Notes: generated by a model from the letters alone, not told the origin. A stretch of 64,000 bases of DNA from JAXDLW01 sp050998755 (GCA_050998755.1 JBPCPW010000085.1:34925-98924), one strand, 5' to 3'. Shown: positions 35,817 to 44,197, numbered from the stretch's first letter. Numbers and translations are program-made.

Positions 35817-36764
35817 ATGGAAGCGATCAAGCGCGACAGGGTCATCATCACCGCCGCCCTCACCGGGGCGCTCACCACCCGCAAGCAGTGCGAGTACATC
35901 CCCTACACGCCCGTGGAGATCGCCGAGGAGGCGAAGCGCTGCGCCGATGCAGGCTGCGCGGTGGTCCACATCCACGCCCGCGAGGACGATGGTCTGCCCA
36001 GCTTCAAGGTCTCGAAGTACGCCGAGATCATGGCCGAGATCCGCGAGCGGACTGACATCATCATCAATTTCTCAACCGGTGCGGTGGGCATCCCGATGGA
36101 GGACCGCGTAGGGCACATCGCCAGGCTGCGCCCAGAGATCGGCGCGTTGAACATGGGCTCGATGAACTACGCGATCTACTCGAAGTCCAAGAAGCAGTTC
36201 TATTTCGACTTCGTCTTCTCAAATCCATTCAAGGACATCGCCTACCTCTTGGAGAAGATGAACGGGTCCGGGGTCAAGCCCGAGCTTGAATGCTTCGACA
36301 ACGGGCACATCGGCAACACCCGGCCGCTGCTGGACCAGGGCATCCTTCGCACCCCGATGGACTTCTCGCTGGTCATGGGGGTCCTTGGGGGCATCCCCTC
36401 GACCACCCGCGCCCTGCTCTTCCAGGCCGAGTCGCTGCCGCCGGGATCCACCTGGAAGCTGGTCGGCATCAGCCAGGACCAGTGGCCGCTGCTGGCGGCG
36501 ACGCTGACCATCGGAGGCAACGTCCGTGTGGGGCTGGAGGACAACTTCTACCTGCCCAGCGGGGAGAGGGCGAAGGGCTCCTCATTCCTGGTGGAGAAGG
36601 CGGCGGCGATGTCCGCGGACGCCGGTCGCCCGGTGGCAACGATTTCCGAAGCCCGCCAGATGCTCGGTCTCAGCGCCACCCCATCGCAGGTGCCCACCGA
36701 CTACGTCCACGACGACCGCGAGCCAGCACCTCTGCCCAGCCTGGAAGCCCTGCAGCGCGGCTGA
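35817..36764 (+). CDS. Beta-keto acid cleavage enzyme (BKACE, DUF849)
   Basis: Preferred ATG 35817 (315 aa, after GGGAGGAACC); earlier in-frame starts lie inside the hydrolase gene. BKACE proteins condense a beta-keto acid with acetyl-CoA and cleave it to acetoacetate and a CoA ester; the type member is 3-keto-5-aminohexanoate cleavage enzyme of lysine fermentation. VVHIHARED (H51, H53) provides the Zn-binding His-x-His, and ELECFDNGHIGN (~154-165) the family acidic/His motif. (beta/alpha)8 fold expected. Which keto acid is used cannot be told from sequence. Fourth gene of the accCD operon. Confidence 0.9.
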   Translation: MEAIKRDRVIITAALTGALTTRKQCEYIPYTPVEIAEEAKRCADAGCAVVHIHAREDDGLPSFKVSKYAEIMAEIRERTDIIINFSTGAVGIPMEDRVGHIARLRPEIGALNMGSMNYAIYSKSKKQFYFDFVFSNPFKDIAYLLEKMNGSGVKPELECFDNGHIGNTRPLLDQGILRTPMDFSLVMGVLGGIPSTTRALLFQAESLPPGSTWKLVGISQDQWPLLAATLTIGGNVRVGLEDNFYLPSGERAKGSSFLVEKAAAMSADAGRPVATISEARQMLGLSATPSQVPTDYVHDDREPAPLPSLEALQRG

Positions 36765-36791
36765 TCAGGACCACTTTGGGGCGCTCTCCGG

Positions 36792-37319
36792 CTAGTCCGA
36801 ACTTCCTGACCGTTCGGATTGGCGCCGCGCACGCGCCCGAGTTGCCACCGCAACCCGACCCGCGAACTCGCGAGCAGTGATGATCGGGACGGTTCGCCAG
36901 GGAGACAACTCGAGGAGATGATGGTCCTCGGTCACAACGAGGTCGGCATCGGCGTCCAGGGTCAGTTCGAGAATCCGGTTGTCCTCCTCGTCGGCCGCGC
37001 AGTCGGAAACGCGGCTTTGGGGATCTATGTACGTGCCTCCCGTGCGGCTAATGATCTCTAACAGAAGGGCGACGAACACCTCAACCTGAACTCTCCGCCA
37101 GCGGTATGCGTTGATCAGAACGTCGGCGACGTTCCACAGGATGTGGGGGGAGGTCGCTAGGACAAAGTCCTGACCCGAGTTGAGCGTACCTAGGGTATCC
37201 GCCCAGGGATTGGTGGTTCGAGGCGGCACCTGGGCCAGGATCGCACCCTCGGCTGGTGCGCCTGCGCGAGTCACCGCATTGACCAGCACGTTGACGTCGC
37301 ATATCACGATCCGCGGCAA
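36792..37319 (-). CDS. PIN-domain ribonuclease toxin
   Basis: A 175-residue PIN-fold protein starting at TTG. VICDVNVLVNA (first acidic, D8), a second acidic position in the helix ILWNVADVLINAY, AADEEDNRILELTL (metal-binding Asp cluster) and DADLVVTEDHHLL are present, so the Mg-dependent RNase site looks complete. Longer than typical VapC (~130 aa), with extra helices before the core. The antitoxin partner is the RHH gene 42 bp upstream (37362-37682). Convergent with the BKACE gene, whose stop is 27 bp away. Confidence 0.82.
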   Translation of the reverse strand: MPRIVICDVNVLVNAVTRAGAPAEGAILAQVPPRTTNPWADTLGTLNSGQDFVLATSPHILWNVADVLINAYRWRRVQVEVFVALLLEIISRTGGTYIDPQSRVSDCAADEEDNRILELTLDADADLVVTEDHHLLELSPWRTVPIITAREFAGRVAVATRARARRQSERSGSSD

Positions 37320-37361
37320 GGCAGCCTGGCTAGTAGTGCCCCGCCTCAGAGACGCGGGACA

Positions 37362-37682
37362 TTAGCGCCGCGGTATCGACTTCAGGATACCGCCAGCTGA
37401 GGGGGTGCCTATCGGCAGTCGCGCAGAGCCTCGCTCCCGACGGCGCACGTGAGTGATCTCGACAGCGTCGGTGGCGCCCATACCGGTCTGGCCCGCCAGC
37501 TCAACTCCGTACGCTTGGATGGACACCAGTCGCTCCCACCGCTCCAACGCCTTCAGCTGCTCCAGCGCGAACCGGAAGAGCTTGGTGCGCTCGCCACCGC
37601 CGTAGCGAGCGGCGAGCCGGTCCACGACCGCCTCCTCCTCGGGGTAGATCGAGAACGAAATCGGTTTAGTCTGCCTGGCCAT
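37362..37682 (-). CDS. Ribbon-helix-helix-like antitoxin
   Basis: A 106-residue protein. KPISFSIYPEEEAVVDRLAARYGGGERTKLFRFALEQL (~6-43) has the beta-helix-helix spacing of ribbon-helix-helix DNA-binding proteins (MetJ/Arc). The C-terminal half, basic with DAVEITHVRRRERGS, would wrap the PIN toxin downstream. A perfect inverted repeat TCATA-ctcgt-TATGA (37686-37700) sits 4 bp upstream of the ATG and is the probable autoregulatory operator. Forms a type II toxin-antitoxin pair inserted between BKACE and BCCP. Confidence 0.75.
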   Translation of the reverse strand: MARQTKPISFSIYPEEEAVVDRLAARYGGGERTKLFRFALEQLKALERWERLVSIQAYGVELAGQTGMGATDAVEITHVRRRERGSARLPIGTPSAGGILKSIPRR

Positions 37683-37685
37683 CGG

Positions 37686-37700
37686 TCATACTCGTTATGA
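37686..37700 (-). promoter_or_regulatory. Operator palindrome of the RHH/PIN module
   Basis: TCATACTCGTTATGA: 5-bp arms, 5-bp spacer, directly before the RHH start codon. Typical position for conditional-cooperativity autoregulation. Confidence 0.55.
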
Positions 37701-37772
37701 ACAGGGTACCACCTCGGCGCGGCCTGCTAACGCTAGAGTAAGGGCTGCAAATCCAGCTCAAAGGAGTGACCC

Positions 37773-37985
37773 GTGGCTGAAGTCAAGGCGGAGCTCGTCG
37801 GCAACCTGTGGAAGATCACGACCGAGGTCGGTCAACAGGTCGAAGAAGATGACACGATCATGATCCTGGAATCGATGAAGATGGAGATTCCCATCGTCGC
37901 GCCCCAGGCAGGGACGATCAAGGAATTTCTGGTCAAGGAAGGCGAAGTGGTCCAGGAGGGCCAGACGGTAGCCATCATCGAGTGA
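37773..37985 (+). CDS. Biotin carboxyl carrier protein (single lipoyl/biotinyl domain)
   Basis: A 70-residue protein that is just the biotinyl domain. ILESMKMEIPIVAP contains the biotinylated Lys in MKM, and the flanks fold into the capped beta-barrel. Starts at GTG after AAAGGAGTGACCC. This carrier would shuttle CO2 from the AccC at 31712 to the carboxyltransferase at 33087; its separation from them by the TA module suggests a disrupted operon. Its stop overlaps the next gene as GTGA. Confidence 0.93.
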   Translation: MAEVKAELVGNLWKITTEVGQQVEEDDTIMILESMKMEIPIVAPQAGTIKEFLVKEGEVVQEGQTVAIIE

Positions 37986-38368
37986 CTGGCGCGGCGGCGG
38001 ACAACCTGCTCGTCGAGAGCCCGAGGAGCGGGCTGCAGCGGATAACCATCAATGACCCGGAGCGGCGCAACCCGCTGTCCTCAGCATTGTTTCGACGCCT
38101 CGAGTCAGGGCTGCGCAACATCGGTGACGATGTCCGGGTGGTCGTCCTGACCGGCGCGGGTGACCGCGTCTTCGCATCGGGCGCCGACCTGAAGGAGCTG
38201 GGGCAGGACGATGGTGCGGGGCTTGGGGGCGGGTTCGGGCTGGCGATGGAGGCCGCCCAACGGGCCATTGAGGACTGCCCGGTACCGGTTATCGCGCGGA
38301 TCCAGGGGCACTGCCTCGGCGCCGGTTATCAGCTCGCCCTGGCGTGCGACCTCCGCGTGGCGAGCTGA
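37982..38368 (+). pseudogene. Truncated enoyl-CoA hydratase (N-terminal half)
   Basis: A 128-residue open frame starting at GTG. The N-terminal half of a crotonase is intact: TINDPERRNPLS, LTGAGDRVFASGADLKEL (oxyanion loop) and GHCLGAGYQLALACDLRVAS. It stops exactly at the point where family members (about 260 aa) continue with the helical trimerisation part and second catalytic region. No remnant is found in the downstream frame, which begins the VapBC module within ~50 bp. The remaining half lacks residues needed for a complete active site, so the product is probably not functional. Confidence 0.78.
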
Positions 38369-38413
38369 CGGAGGGCCAACCCCTGAGGTGCAGCCTGGTG
38401 TATCGTTGTGTAT

Positions 38414-38623
38414 ATGGGTAGAACAAATATCGACCTGGACGACGAGTTGGTGGCGTCGGCCATGCGGCTATACCGGGTTAGGACAAAGCGTGAGGCGGTT
38501 GACCTGGCCCTGCGCCAACTGGTGGGCGATCCGCTGACGGTTACGGAGGCCCTGGCCCTTGAGGGTTCGGGTTGGGATGCGGACCTCTCCGTCATCCGCG
38601 GAGCAGAAGGGCCCTGGTCCTAG
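38414..38623 (+). CDS. VapB-type antitoxin
   Basis: A 69-residue antitoxin from ATG 38414; an upstream in-frame GTG adds only two codons. GRTNIDLDDELVASAMRLY matches the VapB_antitoxin (PF09957-type) N-terminus, which forms the DNA-binding region, and KREAVDLALRQLV the second helix. The C-terminal end should neutralise the PIN toxin encoded by the overlapping gene. Confidence 0.85.
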   Translation: MGRTNIDLDDELVASAMRLYRVRTKREAVDLALRQLVGDPLTVTEALALEGSGWDADLSVIRGAEGPWS

Positions 38624-39012
38624 CCGACACCTCGGCCTGGGTCGAGTTCCTGCGCGCGACGGGAAGCCCGGTCCATTCTGCTGTGAGACGACTTATCGAG
38701 GAGGAGTCGCTGGCCACCACGGAGGTGGTTGTCATGGAGATCCTCGCGGGGGCGCGCGATCGGCGTCACCTTGTGGCGCTTCGTCGCCTGATGCTCTCAT
38801 GCCGCCTGGTTCCGCTCGAGGGGCTGATCGACTATGAAGCGGCGGCGGCCCTTCACCGTCTCTGCCGAGCTCGCGGCGAGACCGTGCGGGCCCTGACCGA
38901 TTGCCTCATCGCTGCAGTCGCGATCCGAGCCGACCTCGCCGTGCTCCACGCTGACAGCGATTTTGACGCCATCGCGCGGCACACGGACCTGGAATTGGCG
39001 GTGATCGCCTGA
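38572..39012 (+). CDS. VapC-type PIN-domain toxin
   Basis: RNase of the VapC family. VLADTSAWVEFLRATG (first Asp), VVVMEILAGAR (Glu), TDCLIAAVAIRADLAVLHADSDFDAIA (third/fourth acidic residues) are intact. Start is uncertain. TTG 38572 (146 aa, after a GAGGG) gives 15 extra Arg-rich residues. A CTG at 38614, right after GAAGGGCC, would start the protein at the canonical position two residues before the first Asp and overlap vapB by 10 bp. Last bases overlap the next ATG. Confidence 0.86.
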   Translation: MGCGPLRHPRSRRALVLADTSAWVEFLRATGSPVHSAVRRLIEEESLATTEVVVMEILAGARDRRHLVALRRLMLSCRLVPLEGLIDYEAAAALHRLCRARGETVRALTDCLIAAVAIRADLAVLHADSDFDAIARHTDLELAVIA

Positions 39013-39518
39013 TGCCGATCTGGGGCTACTTCGTAATCGGATTCCTGATCCTCTCCCTGGTCTTGCTCACCGCGCGGCGCAACCAGGTCGCCTACCACCA
39101 GGAGGCGGTGGACTACGGCGCGGATTTCCGGACCGTGATCGACACCAGCATTCCGGCAGTTGAAGAGATCCAGGAGGCATTGCGCGAGGGTGAGCCCCAG
39201 ACCCTGAGCCGCGCATCGGCGTCCGCCCGGACCCGCATCCATGCCAACATCTCCAACCTCGACCGGCTGGGGTTTGCCGAGTCCCTCGACCCCGAGGTCG
39301 GTGCGCTGCTGGAGAACCTGCGCCTGATGCTGCGACAGGCCATGGAGAACTACGAGTGGGCCGCCCGCATCTCCGAGACCACCGACCTGCTGGAGAACAC
39401 CGGGCTGCGCCGGGCCTTCGATTCGCTGGTGGCTTCCGGCGACCAACTCTGCGTCGAGGCGCGCTTCAAGCTGATGGGCCTTCAGCCCCAGCCGGCTGAG
39501 GAACCCGCTCCCTCCTGA
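39012..39518 (+). CDS. Membrane-anchored helical protein of unknown function
   Basis: A 168-residue protein with an N-terminal TM (GYFVIGFLILSLVLLTARR) and a long predicted helical cytosolic or extracytosolic rod (~25-155) with Glu/Leu/Arg heptads. No known domain was recognised. Its ATG overlaps the vapC stop by one base (TGATG), so it may be carried with the TA module or be the last gene of that unit. Convergent with the epimerase gene. Confidence 0.55.
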   Translation: MPIWGYFVIGFLILSLVLLTARRNQVAYHQEAVDYGADFRTVIDTSIPAVEEIQEALREGEPQTLSRASASARTRIHANISNLDRLGFAESLDPEVGALLENLRLMLRQAMENYEWAARISETTDLLENTGLRRAFDSLVASGDQLCVEARFKLMGLQPQPAEEPAPS

Positions 39519-39538
39519 CCAGCCCCGTGCCGGGTCAG
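39515..39538. terminator. Palindrome covering both convergent stop codons
   Basis: CTGACC (39515-39520) / GGTCAG (39533-39538) with CCCG/CGGG inside; contains the TGA stops of both convergent genes. Structure only, no U-tract. Confidence 0.4.
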
Positions 39539-40464
39539 TCCCGTGCGCTCTCCTTCCGGAAGTATTCAACTGTCAATGGGACGCCCTCTTTCAGAGAGAC
39601 GCGTGGGTGCCAACCTAGGTCGCGCTCGACCAGGCCGATGGCCACGCAGCTCCGGCGTTGTTCTCCAGGTCGGGCAGCGCCATGCTCCGCCGGCCTCTGC
39701 ACGCCTGCTGCTGCGGCGATCAGCTCGTAGAGCTGGTTCACGTCAGTCTCGATCGAGGTCCCCACGTTGTACGCGCCGGTGACATTGCTCTTCAGCGCTG
39801 CCATGACCGCCGCGGCGACATCGCCAACGTATACGTAGTCGCGCGTCTGGCCGCCGTCGCCATTGATCAGGGCGGTCCCGCCGGCGAGCAGGGCGCGGGA
39901 GAAGATGGCGACCACCCCCGCCTCGCCATGGGGGTCCTGGCGGGGGCCGTACACATTCGCGAAGCGCATGGCCACGCTGCTCAGTCCGTGCACCGCGCGA
40001 TAAACGTGCAGGTAGTGCTCGAACGAGAGCTTGCTCGCGCCATATGGTGACACCGGCGCAGCGGCGTAATTCTCCCCCGTGGGAATCAGGTCGGCGTCGC
40101 CATAGATCGCTCCGCCGGTCGAGGCGAAGACCACTCGCTTGACCCCATGCGCGTGGCAGGCCGCGAGCAGCCCGATGCTGGCCATCACGTTCACCCGTGC
40201 GTCGAAGAGTGGTTCCCGCACGCTGCGCGACACGCTGATCTGGGCCGCGAGGTGGGCCACGGCGTCGGGCTGCTCGCGCTCTATGACGCGGTCCAGCCAG
40301 CGGGACTCGACATCCATGTGATAGAAATTCGCCCCCGCCGGCACCTGGTCGCGCTTACCACTGGAGAGGTCATCCACCACCACCACCTGGTGGCCGTCCT
40401 CCACCAGCAGGTCGGCAAGGGTGGAACCGATGAAACCGGCTCCCCCGGTGACCATCACCTTCAC
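39535..40464 (-). CDS. NAD-dependent sugar epimerase/dehydratase (GalE-like)
   Basis: A 309-residue extended short-chain dehydrogenase. TGGAGFIGSTLADLL (NAD pyrophosphate loop), VVVDDLSSGK, HLAAQISVSRSV, STGGAIYGD, the catalytic YGASK (YxxxK, ~149-153) and RFANVYGPRQDPHGEAGVV follow the UDP-glucose 4-epimerase/dTDP-glucose dehydratase pattern. Likely makes activated sugars for surface polysaccharide. A low-complexity region near 250-275 (AAAGVQRPAEHGAARPGEQRR) is odd for the family. GTG overlaps the stop of the 40461-40988 gene as GTGA. Confidence 0.9.
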   Translation of the reverse strand: MKVMVTGGAGFIGSTLADLLVEDGHQVVVVDDLSSGKRDQVPAGANFYHMDVESRWLDRVIEREQPDAVAHLAAQISVSRSVREPLFDARVNVMASIGLLAACHAHGVKRVVFASTGGAIYGDADLIPTGENYAAAPVSPYGASKLSFEHYLHVYRAVHGLSSVAMRFANVYGPRQDPHGEAGVVAIFSRALLAGGTALINGDGGQTRDYVYVGDVAAAVMAALKSNVTGAYNVGTSIETDVNQLYELIAAAAGVQRPAEHGAARPGEQRRSCVAIGLVERDLGWHPRVSLKEGVPLTVEYFRKESARD

Positions 40465-40988
40465 TGCGGTCCGGTCCGGTCCAGCAGCGGCTGCGGCCTC
40501 TGCTCGGTGACCTGCTCGTCCGGCTTGAGCCGGGCATGGACGTCGCGCTCAGAGAGGATCCGAGCCACCTGCCAGAAGGCATCTTCGGTCTCCTCGCCGC
40601 GGCTGTCCCAGGCCTTGACCTTGAAGATCGCCTTGACCGCGGTGTAGGGAACCCCGAGGCGCCGTCGCACCTGACGTTCGGGGTCTACCAGGCTGTAGAT
40701 GACGCCGTACGGCCCCCCGAGCGTCTGCCGCCCGGCATAGGCGCGGATCACGTCGTGATCGACGAAATGGATGACCACCTTGCCATGCTCCTCGAGGGGC
40801 TCGTCCGGCTGCTCCTCCTCTCCCCCGAACACGACGTACTTGACGCTGCTGAGGGGGACGATGATCTCGCGGTTGTTGTCCTCAGGGGCGTTGGTGCTCA
40901 CAGTGAGCACCGGTTGGCTGAAGTCGATCAGCGGGGCCTCGGCAGGCATGACCTCCCCGTCAAGGAAGGTGAGCAGGAACTCAGGCAT
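40461..40988 (-). CDS. Conserved hypothetical protein, 175 aa
   Basis: A soluble protein. The N-terminal half is beta-rich (PEFLLTFLDGEVMPAEAPLIDF, REIIVPLSSVKYVVFGG), resembling small barrel-like domains in high-GC bacteria. It continues with KVVIHFVDHDVIRAYAG, GVIYSLVDPE and a helical end with VKAIFKVKAWDSRG. No catalytic motif. The GTGA overlap with the epimerase gene suggests a common role, perhaps in sugar or surface metabolism. Confidence 0.6.
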   Translation of the reverse strand: MPEFLLTFLDGEVMPAEAPLIDFSQPVLTVSTNAPEDNNREIIVPLSSVKYVVFGGEEEQPDEPLEEHGKVVIHFVDHDVIRAYAGRQTLGGPYGVIYSLVDPERQVRRRLGVPYTAVKAIFKVKAWDSRGEETEDAFWQVARILSERDVHARLKPDEQVTEQRPQPLLDRTGPQ

Positions 40989-41015
40989 GCTGTGAAGCTC
41001 GCATCTGGCGGAGAA

Positions 41016-42413
41016 TTATGACGCGGGCAGCCGGAGGCGAACCACAAAGCGGGCGCCATGACCGGGCGCCTGGTCGAGATGAATCGACCCGTGATGGAGT
41101 TGAGCGATGGCCGCGCATAGGGCGAGGCCCAACCCGGCGCCGCCGGTGGGTGGGGTGCGGGATTGGTCGATCCTGGAAAAGCGCTCGAAGATCGAAGCCC
41201 GCGCCTCGACCGGGATCCCCGGCCCAGAATCGGTCACGGTGACCTCGACCGCCAGGTCGACCACCCGGCAGGCGACGTCCACCTGACCGCCGGGCGGGGA
41301 GTGCCGCAATGCGTTGTCGATGAGGTTGTCGAGCAACCGCCGCAGTAGGTCCGCGTCGCCCAAAACCTCCACCGCCGCTTCAGCGCGGCTGGTCAGGTTC
41401 ACGCTTCGTGCGAGAGCCAGCGGCTGCCACAGGCGGACGGTCTCCTCGAGCAGGGCCGCCAGCTCAACCCTGGTCACCGGCGTCACCAGTGCCCCCGCCT
41501 CGGCCCTGGCCAGGGTCAGCAGCTGGTCGGCCATGCGAGCGAGGCGTTCGGCCTCTGCCAGGACGGTCTGCAGGCTGGCCTGGTATTCCTCCGCCGAGCG
41601 CGGCCGGCGCAGGGTGACCTCCGCCTCGGTGCGGATCAGGGTGAGCGGCGCGCGCAGCTCGTGGGCGGCGTCGGCGGTGAACCGGCGGAGGCTTTCGAAG
41701 GCCGTCTCCAACCGGGTCAACATGCCGTTGAAGGTCTCCGCCAATTCGCCGAGCTCGTCGTCCGGCAGGTCCAGGGTGATCCTGCGGTGAAGATCCTGCT
41801 CGCCAAGTGCCCGTGCTGCCGCGACGATCTCACGGACCGGCCGTAGTGCGGTGCCCGCCAGCCCGTAGCCAAGGACAGTCGCGGCGATCATCAGCACCAC
41901 GGTTCCCAGCAGTAGCACGGTTGCGGTGGTCGTCGCGACCTGGTCGGCCTCGGCCCGCGACCGCATCAGCACCAGCACCCGGGTCTCGCCGGTGCTGAGG
42001 GCAAATCGGTCGCCTCGCACACGCTGCACGACTCCCTCGATCCGCAGCATTCTGATGACAGGCGTACTGGAGGCTGCCGCGGCGCTGGCCACCGGACACA
42101 GCGCGTCGACGACGGGGCTGTCGCCGGCACCTTCCAGGAGGCCGCCATGATCGTCGAAGAGCAACACTGCGATGCCCACAGCTCCTTGCGCGGAGGCGTC
42201 AGGAGCTGCGTTCCTGGCGGGAAGCCTCCCCCCGCCGGCCAACGAGGTCTGCACCGACCGGGCCTCAGACGCCAGGCTGTCATCGATCGCCGCGTATTCG
42301 ATGCGGGCGATCGCCAGCGCCAGGACGACCGCCGCCGCCAGCGCCACCATGCCGAAGATCCCCGAGTACGCCAGTGCCAGCCGGACGCGGGTCCGGCGGA
42401 ACCAAGCGGTCAC
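41016..42413 (-). CDS. Two-component sensor histidine kinase
   Basis: A 465-residue membrane kinase. TM1 (~12-32), a ~130-residue extracytosolic sensor region and TM2 (~155-180) precede HAMP (~180-230). The HisKA domain contains ADAAHELRAPLTLIRTEAE (phospho-His in HELRAP, ~243), and the HATPase domain LLDNLIDNALRHSP (N box), DSGPGIP (G1) and GAGLGLALCAAIA (G2). Starts at GTG overlapping the regulator stop by 4 bp. Signal unknown; the small periplasmic-type domain has a Cys (ALCPV) that could be redox-sensitive. Confidence 0.95.
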   Translation of the reverse strand: MTAWFRRTRVRLALAYSGIFGMVALAAAVVLALAIARIEYAAIDDSLASEARSVQTSLAGGGRLPARNAAPDASAQGAVGIAVLLFDDHGGLLEGAGDSPVVDALCPVASAAAASSTPVIRMLRIEGVVQRVRGDRFALSTGETRVLVLMRSRAEADQVATTTATVLLLGTVVLMIAATVLGYGLAGTALRPVREIVAAARALGEQDLHRRITLDLPDDELGELAETFNGMLTRLETAFESLRRFTADAAHELRAPLTLIRTEAEVTLRRPRSAEEYQASLQTVLAEAERLARMADQLLTLARAEAGALVTPVTRVELAALLEETVRLWQPLALARSVNLTSRAEAAVEVLGDADLLRRLLDNLIDNALRHSPPGGQVDVACRVVDLAVEVTVTDSGPGIPVEARASIFERFSRIDQSRTPPTGGAGLGLALCAAIAQLHHGSIHLDQAPGHGARFVVRLRLPAS

Positions 42414-43096
42414 GGCCGGGATGTGTCCAGCCGGTACCCGGCTCCCCTCACGGTGATGATGGGGTCAGGACTCCCTGCCGCGACCAGCTTGCGCCGCACC
42501 CGGCCGACGAATACCTCGACCAGGTTGGACTCGCTTGCCCAGTCGTCGGCGTCCCGCCAGGCGTGGCGCAGCAGCTGGTCGCGGCTGAGCACCTGACCGG
42601 GGTGGAGAAGGAAGCACTCCAGCACTGAGATCTCCTTGGCGGTCATCGGTACAGCGCGGTCGTCAACCCAGGCGGTCCGCCCCGAGGTGTCCAGACTCAC
42701 GCGGCCCGCGCGCAGGACCGCGCTTCGCTCCGGGAGGTGACGGCGGGTGAGTGCACGGATCCTGGCCACCAATTCGTCGAAGGCGAACGGCTTGAGCAGG
42801 TAGTCATCCGCTCCGGACTCCAGCCCGCGGACTCTATCCTCGACCGCGTCCCGCCCGGTGAGCATCAGGACCGGGGTGGCGACGCGTCCGGCTCGCAGCC
42901 GGGCTGCAACCTGGAAGCCGTCAAGCTCACCCGGCAGCATGATGTCGAGAACGATCGCGTCGAAGCCCCCCGACCACGCGGCGGCCACCGCCTCGTGGCC
43001 GTCCGCCGCGTGAACTGCCACGAACCCAGACTCCGAGAGCCCGCGCACCAGGGCGGCGGCCAGCCGCCGGTCGTCCTCAACGACAAGGACACGCAT
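42410..43096 (-). CDS. OmpR/PhoB-family response regulator
   Basis: A 228-residue regulator. Receiver domain: EDD at 7-9, phosphoacceptor Asp in VLDIMLP (~51), LTGRD (switch Thr) and LLKPFAF (Lys ~102). Effector: winged helix with VLSRDQLLRHAW and VRGAGYRL. Forms a pair with the kinase at 41016. The 117-bp gap to the divergent zinc-ribbon TadE gene suggests it may regulate the pseudopilin genes. Confidence 0.95.
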   Translation of the reverse strand: MRVLVVEDDRRLAAALVRGLSESGFVAVHAADGHEAVAAAWSGGFDAIVLDIMLPGELDGFQVAARLRAGRVATPVLMLTGRDAVEDRVRGLESGADDYLLKPFAFDELVARIRALTRRHLPERSAVLRAGRVSLDTSGRTAWVDDRAVPMTAKEISVLECFLLHPGQVLSRDQLLRHAWRDADDWASESNLVEVFVGRVRRKLVAAGSPDPIITVRGAGYRLDTSRP

Positions 43097-43213
43097 CGCG
43101 CTAGCCTACTGCCCGAGGGCGCCCGCACAGCCTGATGTCGTTGCAAGGCTGTTGCACGCCTGGGCGCACACTTTCAGGAACGGTACATAATCCGGTGCGA
43201 TGGTTGGATCCTG

Positions 43214-44197
43214 ATGAAGGGAAGCCTGCGCGATGTCCTGCGCGTCGCCAATCCGCTGAGCTGGCGCCGTCTGACCCTGGCGACCCTGGTGTGGACGGCC
43301 GGCGGCCTTGGCCTCTGCGCCCTGCGCTTCGCCACCGTTCTCCAGGGTGCGGTCTGCTCAGATGCCGGCGGAACGGCGTCCTTTTGCCGTTACCAGGCGA
43401 TCAACACCGCGCGCGATCTGACGATCGGCCCACTGGCGGTGATCGTCGTCGGCGCCCTGGCGCTGGGACTGGCTTGGCTGCTCACGATGTCCGACCGCCC
43501 GCCGTGCCCCGAGTGCGGATCGGCCGCCAGGGACCAGCGGGGCGGCTGCCGGCGCTGCGGCTTCGACCCCTTCGCTTCGCCCCCCGTAGGCGCCACCGGC
43601 CTCACCGGAAGCCGGTCCCGCGGACAATCGATGGTGGAGTTCGCCCTCGTTCTCCCGCTGTTCTTCTTCATCCTGTTTGGGATCATCGAATTCTCGGTGC
43701 TCCTGTTCGACGTGACCACGACGCGCTTCGCGGCGGGCGAGGGAGCCCGCGTGGAGGCTCAGGCGGGTGACGTGTCGGTAAAATGCGCCACCCTGACCGG
43801 TTGCGGGGCGCTCAACAACACCAACTTCACGCCCAATTGCGACGCCGACTGTCAGGCGCTGGTGGCGATCCGCGCAACGGCGCTGGGCGGAGACAAGCTG
43901 GAGGCCGTCAACTACGTGGACATCCAGCACATGCAGGTCAGCGGCAACTCCTTCAAAGTTTTTGATGCGGTCTCGTGCCAGCGTTACAACCTGGACGGCA
44001 GCCTCTACAGTGGCTCGGCGGGAGGCTGCTCCGGCTATCCGGCCTCCGGGCGCAACGTGACCACCGGCCAGATGGACTACATCCAGGTGAATATCAACTT
44101 CACCTACAAATGGCTGACCGGGATGTTCTCCAGCATCGCGGCGTCGCCCACCTTGGACTCCAAGTTCATCGTTCGGCTGGAGCCCCAGAAGTTCTGA
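43214..44197 (+). CDS. TadE-type pseudopilin fused to a membrane zinc ribbon
   Basis: A 327-residue protein. Residues ~1-90 contain two hydrophobic segments (TLATLVWTAGGLGLCALRF, TIGPLAVIVVGALALGLAW). Then comes a zinc ribbon (CPECGSAARDQRGGCRRCG, ~97-115) and, from ~137, a classic TadE module: RGQSMVEFALVLPLFFFILFGIIEFSVLLFD, followed by a C-terminal extracellular part with Cys residues. TadE modules normally begin the protein, so the N-terminal part is an added domain. A TACATAAT (-10-like) lies ~25 bp upstream of the ATG. Stop overlaps the next start (TGATG). Confidence 0.82.
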   Translation: MKGSLRDVLRVANPLSWRRLTLATLVWTAGGLGLCALRFATVLQGAVCSDAGGTASFCRYQAINTARDLTIGPLAVIVVGALALGLAWLLTMSDRPPCPECGSAARDQRGGCRRCGFDPFASPPVGATGLTGSRSRGQSMVEFALVLPLFFFILFGIIEFSVLLFDVTTTRFAAGEGARVEAQAGDVSVKCATLTGCGALNNTNFTPNCDADCQALVAIRATALGGDKLEAVNYVDIQHMQVSGNSFKVFDAVSCQRYNLDGSLYSGSAGGCSGYPASGRNVTTGQMDYIQVNINFTYKWLTGMFSSIAASPTLDSKFIVRLEPQKF

